A stretch of DNA of 64,000 nucleotides. It comes from Armatimonadetes bacterium DC (lineage in GTDB: Bacteria > Armatimonadota > Fimbriimonadia > Fimbriimonadales > GBS-DC). Below, piece after piece: positions 15,071-25,600 of the stretch (positions within the stretch are counted from its first letter, which is position 1; each line of letters begins with the position of its first letter). A model generated the notes under the pieces. It was not told the DNA's origin and did not search any database. It saw nothing but the letters and a program-made list of their open reading frames with translations. The position numbers were made by a program, and so were the translations under genes. The DNA lies in the NCBI GenBank assembly GCA_001442985.1, contig LDYB01000025.1, positions 1 to 64,000 of the forward strand, given 5' to 3'.

Positions 15071-15420
15071 CGGCTCAGCCTCCTGCGGTTGCGGGCTACT
15101 ATGGCATAGCCCAGTTCCACCAGCCATACAAAGGGAGGGAGGCTCAGTATCCGTGCCACCCAGCGATAGCCCAGCTGCTCCAGAATGAACAGCGCGGCGC
15201 GCCCCGCACGCAACACGCGCCCGTCGGCGGTGATGACATGCGCGCCCCGTGAAAACGAATCCGGGTCTACCTGCGCCTGCAGTTCAGGGGGCAGACTCTG
15301 AAACGGCACGGCTTGAAAGGCAGCATATCTGTCGTGCTTGCGAACCCACGCGATGCTCCAGGCGCACAGGTCGCAGGCGCCGTCCCATATCAGCCAGTGG
15401 CGGGCACTCGTTGGCGTCAT
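15034..15420 (-). CDS. DCC-family thiol-disulfide oxidoreductase (DUF393)
   Basis: 128 residues. The N-terminal signature IWDGACDLCAWSIAWV holds the catalytic CxxC and the preceding DG that name the DCC family. LGYRWVARILSLPPF near the C-terminus is also typical. Members are predicted thioredoxin-like redox proteins. The start could be ATG 15420 (AAGG upstream) or GTG 15426. It overlaps the downstream DUF2071 gene by 37 nt; a joint but unknown function is suggested. Confidence 0.85.
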   Translation of the reverse strand: MTPTSARHWLIWDGACDLCAWSIAWVRKHDRYAAFQAVPFQSLPPELQAQVDPDSFSRGAHVITADGRVLRAGRAALFILEQLGYRWVARILSLPPFVWLVELGYAIVARNRRRLSRWLRLGETHCPR

Positions 15421-15469
15421 CTCCACCTTATCCTACGAAGGAGCGCAGGGATTGGTTGCAAGGAGGGAT

Positions 15470-16345
15470 TCATCGCACAATCCCCTGCGGGTAGAGCCGT
15501 TTGAGAATCACCTCTACGGGGTCGTCGCGGTTGGTGAGCTGAAAGTAGAATGCCCCGATTCGGCGGCAGGCTTGCTGAATGGCTTGCAGGTGGGCGTTCA
15601 GGCGACGCTGGTATTCAGCAAGCACGCCGCTGGTGGCAGTAATCTCCACCGCCTCGCCCGTTTCGGCGTCTATCAGCTTGAGGTCGCCCTCTAAGTCAGG
15701 GTCTAACTCGGCTTCTGAGAGAATCTGCAGGCAGACCACCTCGTGGCGCCGTCCGCCGAGAGCGCGAAGCGCTTGGGGCAGGTTTTCGTCCAGCCCATCG
15801 GTCAGCAGCAGCACCATGCCTGTGGGCAGGTTGGCGTGGGCGAATCGCTGGAGGCTCTGGCTGAGGGCGCGCCCGTCGGGTGTGCGCGTGCGGAGCCATT
15901 CCACAAGGCGCGAATAGGCGACGCGCCCCCGCAACGCCCGCGTCTCGCTCGCCTGTGAGTGGAGCGCCACCGGGTAGAGCGCGTCCCCGCTGACAAGCGC
16001 GATATAGCCCAGACACGCCGCCAGCGTCCGCGCGAAATCAAACTTGCTCGGCTCGCCAAACGCCATCGAGGCCGAGCAGTCCAGAAGCAGGTGAATGGGC
16101 AGCTCTTGCTCGTCCTGATAGGTGCGCAGGTAGGCGCGATCCAGTCGGGCAAGGATATTCCAGTCCAGATGGCGCAGGTCGTCACCGGGCGCGTAGTGGC
16201 GATAATCGGCGAACTCGATGGAGATGCCTTTGCGTGGCGAGAGCCGCTCGCCCCGAATCGCGCCTGCATGGGTTTTCTGGGGCTGGAACCGATACCGCTC
16301 CAGCCGCGCCAGCGTCGCCGTCGGCACACCAGACCACTCCGCCAT
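15470..16345 (-). CDS. DUF58 / VWA-like protein
   Basis: 291 residues. It has the DUF58 motif GERLSPRKGISIEFADYRHYAPGDDLRHLDWN at residues 32-63, then a von Willebrand A-type fold with a MIDAS-like LLLDCSASMAFG and LLLTDG. Such proteins usually accompany a MoxR ATPase in chaperone-like maturation systems; none is present here. It is placed 10 nt after the rhamnosidase gene, but a TAAAAT on the minus strand (16353-16358) overlapping that gene's stop could give it a leaderless transcript of its own. Confidence 0.9.
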   Translation of the reverse strand: MAEWSGVPTATLARLERYRFQPQKTHAGAIRGERLSPRKGISIEFADYRHYAPGDDLRHLDWNILARLDRAYLRTYQDEQELPIHLLLDCSASMAFGEPSKFDFARTLAACLGYIALVSGDALYPVALHSQASETRALRGRVAYSRLVEWLRTRTPDGRALSQSLQRFAHANLPTGMVLLLTDGLDENLPQALRALGGRRHEVVCLQILSEAELDPDLEGDLKLIDAETGEAVEITATSGVLAEYQRRLNAHLQAIQQACRRIGAFYFQLTNRDDPVEVILKRLYPQGIVR

Positions 16346-16355
16346 CGCCGTTATT

Positions 16356-19151
16356 TTACCCCGACTCCCACAGGCTCTTGCCCCGATAGAACGGGGTCAA
16401 CACGAACTCGTACTCGCCAGGCAACACGCCGAGAGCAACAGGAGGGAAGTGCCTCCAGTGAACCACCGTATCGGCAAACCAGTCTGGCTCTTCCACGAAA
16501 TGCTCGCCGTCATGAATCAGGTGGCTGCCTTCGTAAAGACGCGCGGGCTGTTTCACATAAATGAAAATATTGCCCTGCACGCCGTAGGGGATTTTGAGTT
16601 GACACACGAGTCGGTTGTCGCTCCGCTCCCAGCGGATGGACGCCTCGCCGATGCGCAGCCGAACCGACGCCTCCGCCCACTGGAGGTCGCCAATCGGGTT
16701 GACAAGGTAGCGAATCAGCCCCTCGTGCAGGCGGGGTTCAATCCCCGCCACGAACTGATAGAGCCAGCCGTCGATGCACCCGAACGCCGGGTGATTGTGG
16801 GAGTTCATGCCCGGTCCCGTTTCGTACTTCCAGAGCTCCCAGATGGTGGTGGCGCCGTTTTCCAGCATGTAGCCCCAGCTGGGGTAGGTCGTTTGCGTGG
16901 CGATTTTATAGGCTAAATCGCCATAGCCGTTGAGAGTGAGCATATCCAGCAGGTAGCGCGTGCCCACAAAGCCTGTCGCCAGATGCTCGTTATAGCGCGT
17001 TTTGATGGACTCTGCCAGGGCTGCCAGAGCGCGCTGTTCTCCTTCCTGATTTTCACGGAACACACCGAGATAAATCGGCAGCAGGTTCGCGGTCTGGGTG
17101 TTGCCGTCAAAGTAGCCCCCTTCGGGATGATAGAAATGCTCCCGAATCTGATGCGCCATGTTGCGCCAGAGAGGCTGCTCACCGAGATGGCGGCGCAGCC
17201 CCCAGTTAAAGCCGATAGGTCCTGGATCAAACCGCCTCAAGGTTTCCGCCTTGCGTCGGCTCATGACGCGCTCCTGAATCATTAACATGAGTGCGCACGA
17301 GGCAACCAGCGACTTGGGCGTGCCCTCCTCAACGGCAACCCAGTCGCCATAGTGGCAGAGGTGGAGCAATCCGTCTTCGCCAATCTGGTTCGCGAGGAAC
17401 TGGATGTGCTTATCGATTCCGCGGTTGTGTTTATTCTTTTCGGGGTAGTCGCCCACGAATCGCAACAGTGCGTGTTGTATCACGGGGTACGCCGCAGTCC
17501 ACATCGGGTCGCCAGGGCGCGAACCCCACACATGGGGCACGGTATCGGGCAGGGAGCCGTCCTCGCCCATCTCGTCGGCAATATCGCGCAGGAACTTGCG
17601 ATAGGCGCGCTCGGCGGCGAAGTTATATAGCCCCGTGAGCGAGGCAATCTGCGCATCGCCCATCCAGCCCTGACGCTCATCGCGCTGGGGGCAATCGGTC
17701 GGAATCGAATGGAAGTTTGTGCGGAAGCCCCACACCGACGCCTCGTGAATGCGGTTCAGCAGGGGATTGGAGCAGGCGAAATGCCCCCGCTGCTCAAAAG
17801 CGGTATGCACCAGCCGCCCCTCCAGCGTCTCCAGCTGGAGCGCGCCGTTCTCCATCGCATCAGGGGGATCGGTCTCCACCTGCACATAGCGGAAGCCGTG
17901 ATAGGTGAAACGCGGCTCGTAAGTTTCCAGCCCCTCGCCCTTGAGAATGTAGATATCGGTCGCCTCGGCGGAGCGCAGGTTTTCAGGGTTAATCGTGCCG
18001 TCGGGATAGAGCAGCTCCGCATGGCGCAGAATCACCTTCATCCCCGCCTGACCCCGCACCTGAATGCGACACCAGCCGCTGATGTTCTGCCCCAGATCAA
18101 ACACGCGCGCGCCCGGCTTTGGCGTCGTTATGCTCACGGGCTGGAGCGTGGCGATCACTTCTATTGGCTCAATAAACGCCGCCGAGAGCTGCATTGTTTT
18201 GGGCATGCTAACGAGGCGCACAGGCTCCCACCCCTCCAGCGAGGCGTGGGGGTGATTCCAGTCAGGCTGCTCCATGCGGGCGTCGTACACCTCGCCTTTA
18301 TAAATGGAGTTGGAGCGGATGGGCGAGGGCTTCCAGCGCCAGTCGGGGTTAGTGGTGATGGTCAGTCGCTCGCCGTTGGGGTAGGTAATCTCCAGCTGTG
18401 CCAGAAAGCAGAGGGGACCTTCCCACCAGCTTTGCCCCAGAATCGCGCCGATGCAATTCGCCCCCGGATGAAGGTAGTCCGCCACATCATAGGTACGGTA
18501 CTCCACACGCTTGTCAAAACGGGTAAACGAGGGTTCCAGCACGGCATTCCCCACCTTGCGCCCGTTGAGGTACGCCTCGTAGTAGCCCAGCCCCGTTACA
18601 TAGAGCCGTGCCCTCTGGAACGGTTTGTCGGGCAGGATGAACTCATAGCGCATCAGCGAGCCAAGCGTCTCGGGCGGGCGCTTCACGGGGTCTTTGCACA
18701 CGCCAACAGGCTCGCGCGTATCGGCGGAGGGGGCAATCCACTTCGCTTTCCAGTCGGACGCCTTCAGCAGCCCCATCTCGAAAAAGGCAATCTCCGAAAC
18801 GGCGGGCGCAGGCAGGTCGGGATGTGAAAAACGCACACGCCAGTAGACGCGCTGGCGACTCCCCAGTTTGGGACCCTCGTAAAACGCCTCGCGCATGGTG
18901 TCCAGATCGGTGTCAAAATACTGGCGGAACTGGCGCGAACCGCGTTCCAGCGTGTGGGCGTCCTCTGCATACTCAATGACACAGCGCCCATCCGTCAGGT
19001 CCAGACCGCGCGTGGCGCTCTCGTAGCGCCATGTGAGCATCGGCTTGGGGTTGTCCAGCCCGATGGGGTTCCTCCAGCCATCCACTTGAAGGTCTACGAT
19101 CCGCAGCTCAGGTTTTGGCTTCCGCATGAGAGGCGCAATTTCGCTTCCCAT
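16356..19151 (-). CDS. Alpha-L-rhamnosidase (GH78)
   Basis: 931 residues. The N-terminal beta-sandwich domains include a carbohydrate-binding region (LYVTGLGYYEAYLNGRKVGN, typical of GH78 domain N). An (alpha/alpha)6 barrel follows with SIPTDCPQRDERQGWMGDAQ, which carries the catalytic acid Glu, and TTIWELWKY near its end. It removes terminal rhamnose from plant or microbial polysaccharides and glycosides. No signal peptide is seen, so it is probably cytoplasmic and acts on imported oligosaccharides. ATG 19151 is preceded by AGGGAG. The open frame extends upstream to 21770 but overlaps nagA and rpsA on the other strand; that part is a shadow. Divergent from nagA, from which it is separated by 33 nt. 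Confidence 0.93.
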   Translation of the reverse strand: MGSEIAPLMRKPKPELRIVDLQVDGWRNPIGLDNPKPMLTWRYESATRGLDLTDGRCVIEYAEDAHTLERGSRQFRQYFDTDLDTMREAFYEGPKLGSRQRVYWRVRFSHPDLPAPAVSEIAFFEMGLLKASDWKAKWIAPSADTREPVGVCKDPVKRPPETLGSLMRYEFILPDKPFQRARLYVTGLGYYEAYLNGRKVGNAVLEPSFTRFDKRVEYRTYDVADYLHPGANCIGAILGQSWWEGPLCFLAQLEITYPNGERLTITTNPDWRWKPSPIRSNSIYKGEVYDARMEQPDWNHPHASLEGWEPVRLVSMPKTMQLSAAFIEPIEVIATLQPVSITTPKPGARVFDLGQNISGWCRIQVRGQAGMKVILRHAELLYPDGTINPENLRSAEATDIYILKGEGLETYEPRFTYHGFRYVQVETDPPDAMENGALQLETLEGRLVHTAFEQRGHFACSNPLLNRIHEASVWGFRTNFHSIPTDCPQRDERQGWMGDAQIASLTGLYNFAAERAYRKFLRDIADEMGEDGSLPDTVPHVWGSRPGDPMWTAAYPVIQHALLRFVGDYPEKNKHNRGIDKHIQFLANQIGEDGLLHLCHYGDWVAVEEGTPKSLVASCALMLMIQERVMSRRKAETLRRFDPGPIGFNWGLRRHLGEQPLWRNMAHQIREHFYHPEGGYFDGNTQTANLLPIYLGVFRENQEGEQRALAALAESIKTRYNEHLATGFVGTRYLLDMLTLNGYGDLAYKIATQTTYPSWGYMLENGATTIWELWKYETGPGMNSHNHPAFGCIDGWLYQFVAGIEPRLHEGLIRYLVNPIGDLQWAEASVRLRIGEASIRWERSDNRLVCQLKIPYGVQGNIFIYVKQPARLYEGSHLIHDGEHFVEEPDWFADTVVHWRHFPPVALGVLPGEYEFVLTPFYRGKSLWESG

Positions 19152-19171
19152 GCTTTGCTCCCTGCAGAGGG

Positions 19172-19177
19172 TACAAT
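19172..19177 (+). promoter_or_regulatory. -10 box of nagA
   Basis: TACAAT in the context AGAGGGTACAATA, seven nt before ATG 19185; a leaderless transcript is implied. Confidence 0.5.
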
Positions 19178-19184
19178 AAAGGCG

Positions 19185-20354
19185 ATGCATTTTCGGGTCT
19201 TCTGCGGCACGCTGGTTACGGACGGACAGCGCTACACGAATGTCGCGATTCGAATCGAAAAGGGGCGGATTGTGAGCTGGGAGCGTTTCGACCCACACAC
19301 GGTGCGCATCACGCCTCCTGATGTGGACGCCCGCGAGCGTGTGGTCGCGCCGGGTATGATAGACATCCACATTCACGGGGGTGGCGGGCGCGACCTGATG
19401 GAGGGCACCCCAGACGCCGTGCAGGCAGTGGCGAAGCATCTGTTGAAATATGGGGTTACGGGCTTTCTGGTGACGCCACTGACCGCCCCGTGGGACGCCA
19501 TTCGCGCCGCTTTCGCTGCTGCCCGCGAGGTACGCCAGCACGGCTCCGAAGGGGCACAGGTGCTGGGATGCCATCTGGAGGGACCCTTTATCAACCCCAA
19601 GCGCGCGGGCGCGCAACCCCCCGAATACATCGTGCCGCCCAGCCTGCAGGTGCTGGAAGAGGCGCTGGGAAGCCTGATAGACGAGCTGCGCATCATCACG
19701 CTGGCGCCCGAGCTGGAGGGCAGCGAACCGCTGGTACGGGCGCTGGTGCAGGCTGGCGTGATTGTGTCTATCGGGCACACCGACGCCGACTACGACGCCG
19801 TAACCCGCGCGATTGATTGGGGCGCACGACACGCCACCCACTGCTTCAACGCCATGCGCCCCTTGCATCACCGTGAGCCGGGCACGGTGGGGGCGGTGTT
19901 GACTCACCCCGAACTCAAGGCAGAACTCATCTGGGACAATGTGCATACCCATCCCGCAGTCGCCCAGATGCTGGTGCAAGCCAAAGGAGTGGGAGGAGTG
20001 ATTTGCATCTCCGATGGGGTGGCTGGGGCAGGCATGCCCGACGGCTACGAGTTCGAACTCTGGGGGCATCGGGCAGTTGTCGCTGAAGGGAAGGCAACGC
20101 TCGTGGAAAACGGCTCGCTGGCAGGTAGTGTGATTGGGATGGACACCTGCTGGCGCCATGCAACCCAGCGTTTCAACTGGGAGACCGCCTCGATGCTCTG
20201 CGCCTATAACCCAGCCCGCGCACTGGGGCTGGAGGGGCGTAAAGGCACCCTGCGCCCCGGCGCCGATGCGGACCTCGCCATCTGGAACCCTGCCTGTCAG
20301 CAAGTGGAATCCACATGGATTGCAGGAATCTGCAAATATACAGCGAATCCATAG
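19185..20354 (+). CDS. nagA: N-acetylglucosamine-6-phosphate deacetylase
   Basis: 389 residues, the normal length. The metal and substrate motifs are DIHIHGGGGRDLMEG, HLEGPFINPKRAGA, IGHTDADYD, ATHCFNAMRPLHHREPG and ISDGVAGAGMPDG with the catalytic Asp. It hydrolyses GlcNAc-6-P to GlcN-6-P and acetate, in amino-sugar catabolism or cell-wall recycling. Divergent from the rhamnosidase gene, which hints at shared carbohydrate use. No nagB is nearby. Confidence 0.95.
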   Translation: MHFRVFCGTLVTDGQRYTNVAIRIEKGRIVSWERFDPHTVRITPPDVDARERVVAPGMIDIHIHGGGGRDLMEGTPDAVQAVAKHLLKYGVTGFLVTPLTAPWDAIRAAFAAAREVRQHGSEGAQVLGCHLEGPFINPKRAGAQPPEYIVPPSLQVLEEALGSLIDELRIITLAPELEGSEPLVRALVQAGVIVSIGHTDADYDAVTRAIDWGARHATHCFNAMRPLHHREPGTVGAVLTHPELKAELIWDNVHTHPAVAQMLVQAKGVGGVICISDGVAGAGMPDGYEFELWGHRAVVAEGKATLVENGSLAGSVIGMDTCWRHATQRFNWETASMLCAYNPARALGLEGRKGTLRPGADADLAIWNPACQQVESTWIAGICKYTANP

Positions 20355-20374
20355 CAGGAACTTTCCGCAGAGGG

Positions 20375-20380
20375 TAGAAT
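20375..20380 (+). promoter_or_regulatory. -10 box of rpsA
   Basis: TAGAAT in the context AGAGGGTAGAATC, 37 nt before ATG 20418. A Shine-Dalgarno AAGGAGG lies in between (20399-20407 region). Confidence 0.45.
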
Positions 20381-20417
20381 CCTTGAGTCTCTGCGAAACG
20401 AAGGAGGTCGAAGAGCG

Positions 20418-21929
20418 ATGTGGCAAGACGATACGATGCAGACGAGCGCCGAGCAACAACCCGTTAACGACGAGACCACCGCGGGATTTGCCGAAACGCA
20501 ACCCGTCGAAGCGACCGCGACACCCGCTGAGGACGCGCAACCTGTCGAGACCCCGGCGGCGTCCGCTGAGCAGACACAGCCTGAGGAGGCGACCGCGCCC
20601 AGCGCGGAAACACCGCCTGCAGCAGCAAGCGCCCAGCCTGAAACCGCACCAACCGCCGAATCGGCGACCCCCGAAGAGCCAATTACGATGGACGAAGCCA
20701 TCGAGCAGAGCTTCCGATCCTTCGAAAAAGGCGAGATTATTCGCGCTACCGTCGTGCAGGTAGACCGTGAGGGCGCGCTGGTGGATGTCGGCACGAAGAC
20801 CGAAGTCCGCATCCCCCTGTCTGAGCTCTCTGCCGAGCAGGTCAGCTCCGCCGAAGAGGTGGTTAAGGTCGGCGACGAGATCGAGGTGAAGGTTCTCAAG
20901 GCGCGGGGCGAAGCGGGCACCCCGGTGCTTTCCAAACGCGAGGCAGATTTTGAGCGCCTCTGGGAGGAGCTGCGTGAAGCCTACCAGCAGAAGCGCACGC
21001 TGGAAGCCCCCGTTGTGGAGCGCGTCAAGGGGGGCGTGGTGGTGGATATCGGCGTGCGGTGCTTCGTGCCCGCCAGCCAGATTGCCCGACGCATCCCGCC
21101 GCACCAGCTGGATAAACTGATTGGCGAGACCCTGCCCATCAAGATTATTGATCTGGACGAGGAGAAGCGCAAGGCGGTAGCATCGCATAAACTGGCAGAG
21201 GAAGAGATTCGCCAGCAGCGCGAGCGCGAAGAGCGTGAACGCCGCGAGCGCATCTTCAGCCAGCTTCAGGTGGGGCAGCGCTTGCAGGGCAAGGTCAAAC
21301 GGCTCACAGGATATGGCGCCTTTGTGGATATTGGCGGCTACGAAGGGCTGCTGCATGTGAGCGAAATCGCCTGGACCCGTGTGGACGACCCCGCTCAGGT
21401 TCTCAAAGAGGGCGATGAGATTGAGGTGGTTGTCATCCGTCTGGAGCCAGAAAACGGCAAGGTGGCGCTGAGCCGTCGCCAGCTGTTGCCCGACCCGTGG
21501 GCGCTGGCAGCCCAGCACTATCGCGAGGGCGATGTGATTGAAGCGCCCGTCTCGCGTGTGGTGCGCACAGGCGCGTTCGTCAAGCTGGAAGAGGGGATTG
21601 AAGGCTTCATTCCGATGTCGGAGCTCACCTCGCGCAAGGTGCGCAACCCCGAAGAGGTGGTCAAGCCGGGCGATACCGTCAAAGCGAAAGTGATTGAAAT
21701 CACGCCGCGCCGACGCTGGATGGTGCTGAGCGTGCGCGCTCTGGAAGAGCAACGCGCCGTTCAGGAACATCAGCGCCAGCGCGCCCAGAGCCGCTCCAGC
21801 GGATTCACCATCGGCGACCGCCTGTCAGCGCAACTGCAGGAACTCCAACAGCTCACTCAGCGCGAAGAAGGGAGCGAATCGGCAGGAGATTCGGGAACCC
21901 CTGACGAAATAGAAACGCCAAACGCATAA
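20418..21929 (+). CDS. rpsA: 30S ribosomal protein S1
   Basis: 503 residues. An N-terminal tail of about 95 residues is low-complexity and rich in Ala, Glu, Thr and Pro. Four S1/OB RNA-binding domains follow, starting near residues 105, 192, 285 and 371 (for example GKVKRLTGYGAFVDIGGYEGLLHVSEI). The last two are the most canonical. It helps the ribosome bind mRNA. The strong Shine-Dalgarno contrasts with the leaderless starts around it. Four domains rather than six is common outside Proteobacteria. Followed without a gap by coaE. Confidence 0.93.
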   Translation: MWQDDTMQTSAEQQPVNDETTAGFAETQPVEATATPAEDAQPVETPAASAEQTQPEEATAPSAETPPAAASAQPETAPTAESATPEEPITMDEAIEQSFRSFEKGEIIRATVVQVDREGALVDVGTKTEVRIPLSELSAEQVSSAEEVVKVGDEIEVKVLKARGEAGTPVLSKREADFERLWEELREAYQQKRTLEAPVVERVKGGVVVDIGVRCFVPASQIARRIPPHQLDKLIGETLPIKIIDLDEEKRKAVASHKLAEEEIRQQREREERERRERIFSQLQVGQRLQGKVKRLTGYGAFVDIGGYEGLLHVSEIAWTRVDDPAQVLKEGDEIEVVVIRLEPENGKVALSRRQLLPDPWALAAQHYREGDVIEAPVSRVVRTGAFVKLEEGIEGFIPMSELTSRKVRNPEEVVKPGDTVKAKVIEITPRRRWMVLSVRALEEQRAVQEHQRQRAQSRSSGFTIGDRLSAQLQELQQLTQREEGSESAGDSGTPDEIETPNA

Positions 21930-22511
21930 ATGCGTCGCATCGCACTCACAGGAGGCATCGCCGAGGGCAAAACCACCGTTTTGCGCATGTTTGAAGCCCT
22001 CGGCGCGACCACTTTGAGTAGCGATGCACTGGTGGCGGAGTTAATGCGTCCAGGGACGGACCTATGGAACCGATTGGTCACGGAGTTTGGGCAGGCGATT
22101 GTGCAGAGCGACGGCTCGCTGGCGCGCGAGCGCCTGGCGCAGATTGCGTTTGGCGAGGCGCAGGCGCGTCGGCGGCTCAATCGTCTGGTGCATCCCGTGG
22201 TGATGCAGGCGATTGCCGAACGGATTCGGAGCGCCGAGACACCCCTGATGCTCATCGAAGTGCCCCTGCTGATCGAAGTCGCCTTTCAGGGGCTGTTCGA
22301 TGGGATCGTGGTGGTGCAGGCAACGCCGGCGCTGCAGTATCACCGATTGCGGGAGCGTGGCGTGCCGGCGTCGCTGGCACGGCAGATTTTGCGCTCGCAG
22401 CTCCCCACACGCGCCAAAATCCCCTTCGCCGACTGGGTGATTCGAACCCATCGCTCTCTCGACCACACCTTTGCTCAGGTTCAGCGCGTGTGGCACGACC
22501 TCACTGCATAG
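21930..22511 (+). CDS. coaE: Dephospho-CoA kinase
   Basis: 193 residues. P-loop GGIAEGKTT at residues 8-16, then LSSDALVAELM, the LVHPVV motif, IEVPLLIEV and RLRERG of the lid. The last step of coenzyme A synthesis. The usual Gly of the P-loop (GxGKST) is replaced in GIAEGKTT, a tolerated variant. Its ATG directly follows the rpsA stop (TAAATG), so translation is probably coupled. Confidence 0.93.
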   Translation: MRRIALTGGIAEGKTTVLRMFEALGATTLSSDALVAELMRPGTDLWNRLVTEFGQAIVQSDGSLARERLAQIAFGEAQARRRLNRLVHPVVMQAIAERIRSAETPLMLIEVPLLIEVAFQGLFDGIVVVQATPALQYHRLRERGVPASLARQILRSQLPTRAKIPFADWVIRTHRSLDHTFAQVQRVWHDLTA

Positions 22512-22518
22512 GATGGGG

Positions 22519-22524
22519 TATACT
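22519..22524 (+). promoter_or_regulatory. -10 box and leader of the surface-protein operon
   Basis: TATACT in the context ATGGGGTATACTG. The leader to GTG 22627 is about 95 nt. It contains a 9-bp hairpin CATGCAGGG/CTCTGTATG around 22563-22588. No known riboswitch is recognised in it. Confidence 0.45.
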
Positions 22525-22626
22525 GCAGGGCGCAACGAATTTGGCGGTACGGCGTCAAAAAAGCATGCAGGGTTCTGGCTCTGTATGTCGAATGCAAGCA
22601 AAGTACGAAGAGGAGGTTCGAACGCA

Positions 22627-25600
22627 GTGAACAAACGATGGTGGTTAGCAATCGCGGGGCTTTTGATTGGCGCGGCGGGCTTTGCCCAGAACACCAGCCA
22701 GCCGCCTTATCGTCCGATTCCACCGCAAAACTATCGAGTGGCGCCGCAACGCCCTCCGATGGAAGGCGCACGCTGGCACAAAAACGGGCTGTTCAACCCC
22801 CAGCAGTTTTTTGAACAGCTGCGCAATCAGGTGCGCCCGACGCGCGCCCCAAACTGGGATCGCGACCTGACCGTCGCTCCCACGGATGATATCCATCCCG
22901 TTTATTTCCCCGGTCAGGCGCGCGCCTTCTTCGCCAGCAACGCCACCGCGGTCGTGAACGGGCGACTCGCCAACCCCGGACCGCGCTACCGCATCTGGCG
23001 CGGAGACATGGACGATGGCAGCACCCCCAATCAGGGGCTGTTCACGAACCTCACCCAAATCACAGGCGACACCCCCGATGAGCAGTTCGGCAGCCAGATC
23101 CAGCCCTCGCTGAACCAGCAGGGCAACATTCTGGCATATGCGAACCTCACCGCATCGGGCAACTACAATATTGTGGTGCGCAACCTCTCCACAGGACAGC
23201 GCATCGTGCTAACCACCGATACCGATGGCGTAACCCAGAACCTCCGTCCCACCCTCAGCCCGGGAGGCAACCTTGTCGCCTTCGCTTCGAACCGCCTTGA
23301 ACCGGGCGAAACTGAAGCTGACCGCCGGTTCCGCATCTATGTGATGCGCACCGATGGGCGCCCCTTCGATGACGGCACCATCTACCGACGCTACACCTTC
23401 CCTGACCCAGGCGAAAACGACCTGGAACCCGCGTGGTCGCCCGATGGGCGGCTGATTGCGTTCGCGCGCACCTTTCCGGATGGCAGCAGCTATATCCATG
23501 TGGTAGACGCCGATACCCGTATTGTAACGCAGTGGACCTCCTTCGTGGACGGCTCGGGCAACCGCCCGCAGGACCGTCAGCCCGCCTGGGACCGCACGGA
23601 AGACGGCACGCTGGTGCTGGTGTTCGCCAGCACGCGCAAGTCGCTGGACAATCAGGGACGCCATCAGCGCGGACAACCCAGCAACAGTGTCAGTACGGAC
23701 AACATTTTCGATATCTATGCCGTCGCTGCCGACCTGCCCGAAGATTCGGGCATCCGCACCCCTGTCTCCTACACGGTAGACCCCAGTACCCCGGCGATGG
23801 CACGCCCGAACTATCCGGGCGACCCCGGCACCTTCGCAGGAGCGCAATACCCCTCCAGTGCGGTGGTGGCGCGCGACCGGGTTCTCTATCAATCCACACG
23901 ACCAAACGCGGAAAACAACGAGGGTCCCCACGATATCTGGGAAACCGCCACACGCGACACCACACCGCCGGTTATCGAAACCCTGCCGGAGATTGTGTCG
24001 GGCAAGGAACTTTTCCCTGGCGATGAAGTGGTTATCCGCGTCAAAGTGGTAGACCTGCAGAGTGGCGTCAACTTCGTGCGGGTGCAGTTCAAAGACCCCG
24101 ACAGCGCCGAGCAGGATGCCGAGGGGCTGGAACATAAACTCTACTGGCTCTTCCAGTTCGATATCTTCTTCCCGAACCGTATTCTGGCAGACCAGAACCA
24201 GGCGTATGTGCCCCTGTTTGTGGAGATCGGTTGCCAGGCGATTCATCCCGAAACCTACGAATACAAAGACCCCTACTCGCTGGCGTCGCTGGGCTTCGAT
24301 GGGCGCCTGGAGGATACGCTTTTGCTGACCCCTGTGCCCAACGAACCCGATGTGTACGAGGCACGATGGCGCACGCCGGATGTGCCCAGCGACTTCTACT
24401 TTGACATCATCGTTCGCGATAACGCAGGCAACGAATTCATCTACGATAACATCTCAGGGTTCACCACGCGCCGCTTCACAGGCGCCAATAACATTCTGCT
24501 GGTTTCCGACTATATGGGCGGGCAGATTTTCGTGCAGAACCGCATCGGGGAGATTGGCACCAACGTCACCCGCCCCACATGGCAGCCTGTGGAGAGCTAC
24601 TGGACAGACAACCCCACAGGCAAGCCACCGTTCCACTTCACGCAGCCGCCTTCGGGCACACCGCTGCCCATTATTGGGGACGGCGCCATCACGCACCCTG
24701 ACTTCGGGTTCCCGGTGTGGATTCGCGCCGATACGCTCGGTTCGAACACCCCCTATGGCAACACCTATGACATCTGGCGCGTGCAGTGCCGCAACCCGAT
24801 TACGCCCTCCGTGCTGGCAGGCTACCTGCCGCGCACCGAGCAGGAACCCGTGGACCTGGAGGGCAACTACCGCACCAAGCTGCACGCCGAGCGAATCGTT
24901 ATCTGGGGCAGCCCCTACACGGGCAATGTGTGGGCAGGACCGGGTCATCTTCTGGACCCCGAGGTGCAGACCCTGCTGCAGTCGTATCTGGCAGGTGGGG
25001 GGCGCCTGATTGTGAGCGGTCAGGATGTGGCGTGGGCGCTTTCGCTCGCAGGAGGGTTGTCCAGCCAGTTCCTGGCGAACACGCTTCGCGCAGGCTTTGA
25101 TAGCGACACGGCGATAGACACTTTCCTGCAGGCATATCAGGGGCTGCGCCACATTATCGCCAGCGATGGCTTGCTGGGCGATACAACGCAAGGCGAAGAC
25201 CCCAACCCCTTCCCGGAGAACCCGGCAGGGCTGGGTATCTGGCCGCCGCCACTGCGTGCAGGCGCGCCCGGCGCAGATGCGCCCGCGACCTTCCGCCTGT
25301 CGCACCCTGGATTTTTCGCCGATGGAGGGTTTGATGTCATTCCGCCCGTGGGCGCTGGCACAACCACACCGCTCTACACCGATGCGGCGTGGAACCAGGT
25401 GTGGCTGGACACTGTAACCGTTAGCCCCGACAAAGCGGCGCCCTATCGCTATCAGAACCGTGGTCCGGGCGGCGCGCTGGGGTTGGGCACTTCCGATCGC
25501 GCCGGCTCCTACTACTATGACCCAAACACCAAAGCGAAGGTCGCCTTCTTCGCCTTCGGGATTGAAGGTGTCAACACCCACTACACGCCCAGCCAGCTGG

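Noticed and set aside
19152-21770. Minus-strand open frame continuing 870 codons upstream of the rhamnosidase
   Set aside because: It is antisense to nagA and rpsA, which have complete families and proper starts. The frame is open only because of GC-biased third positions.
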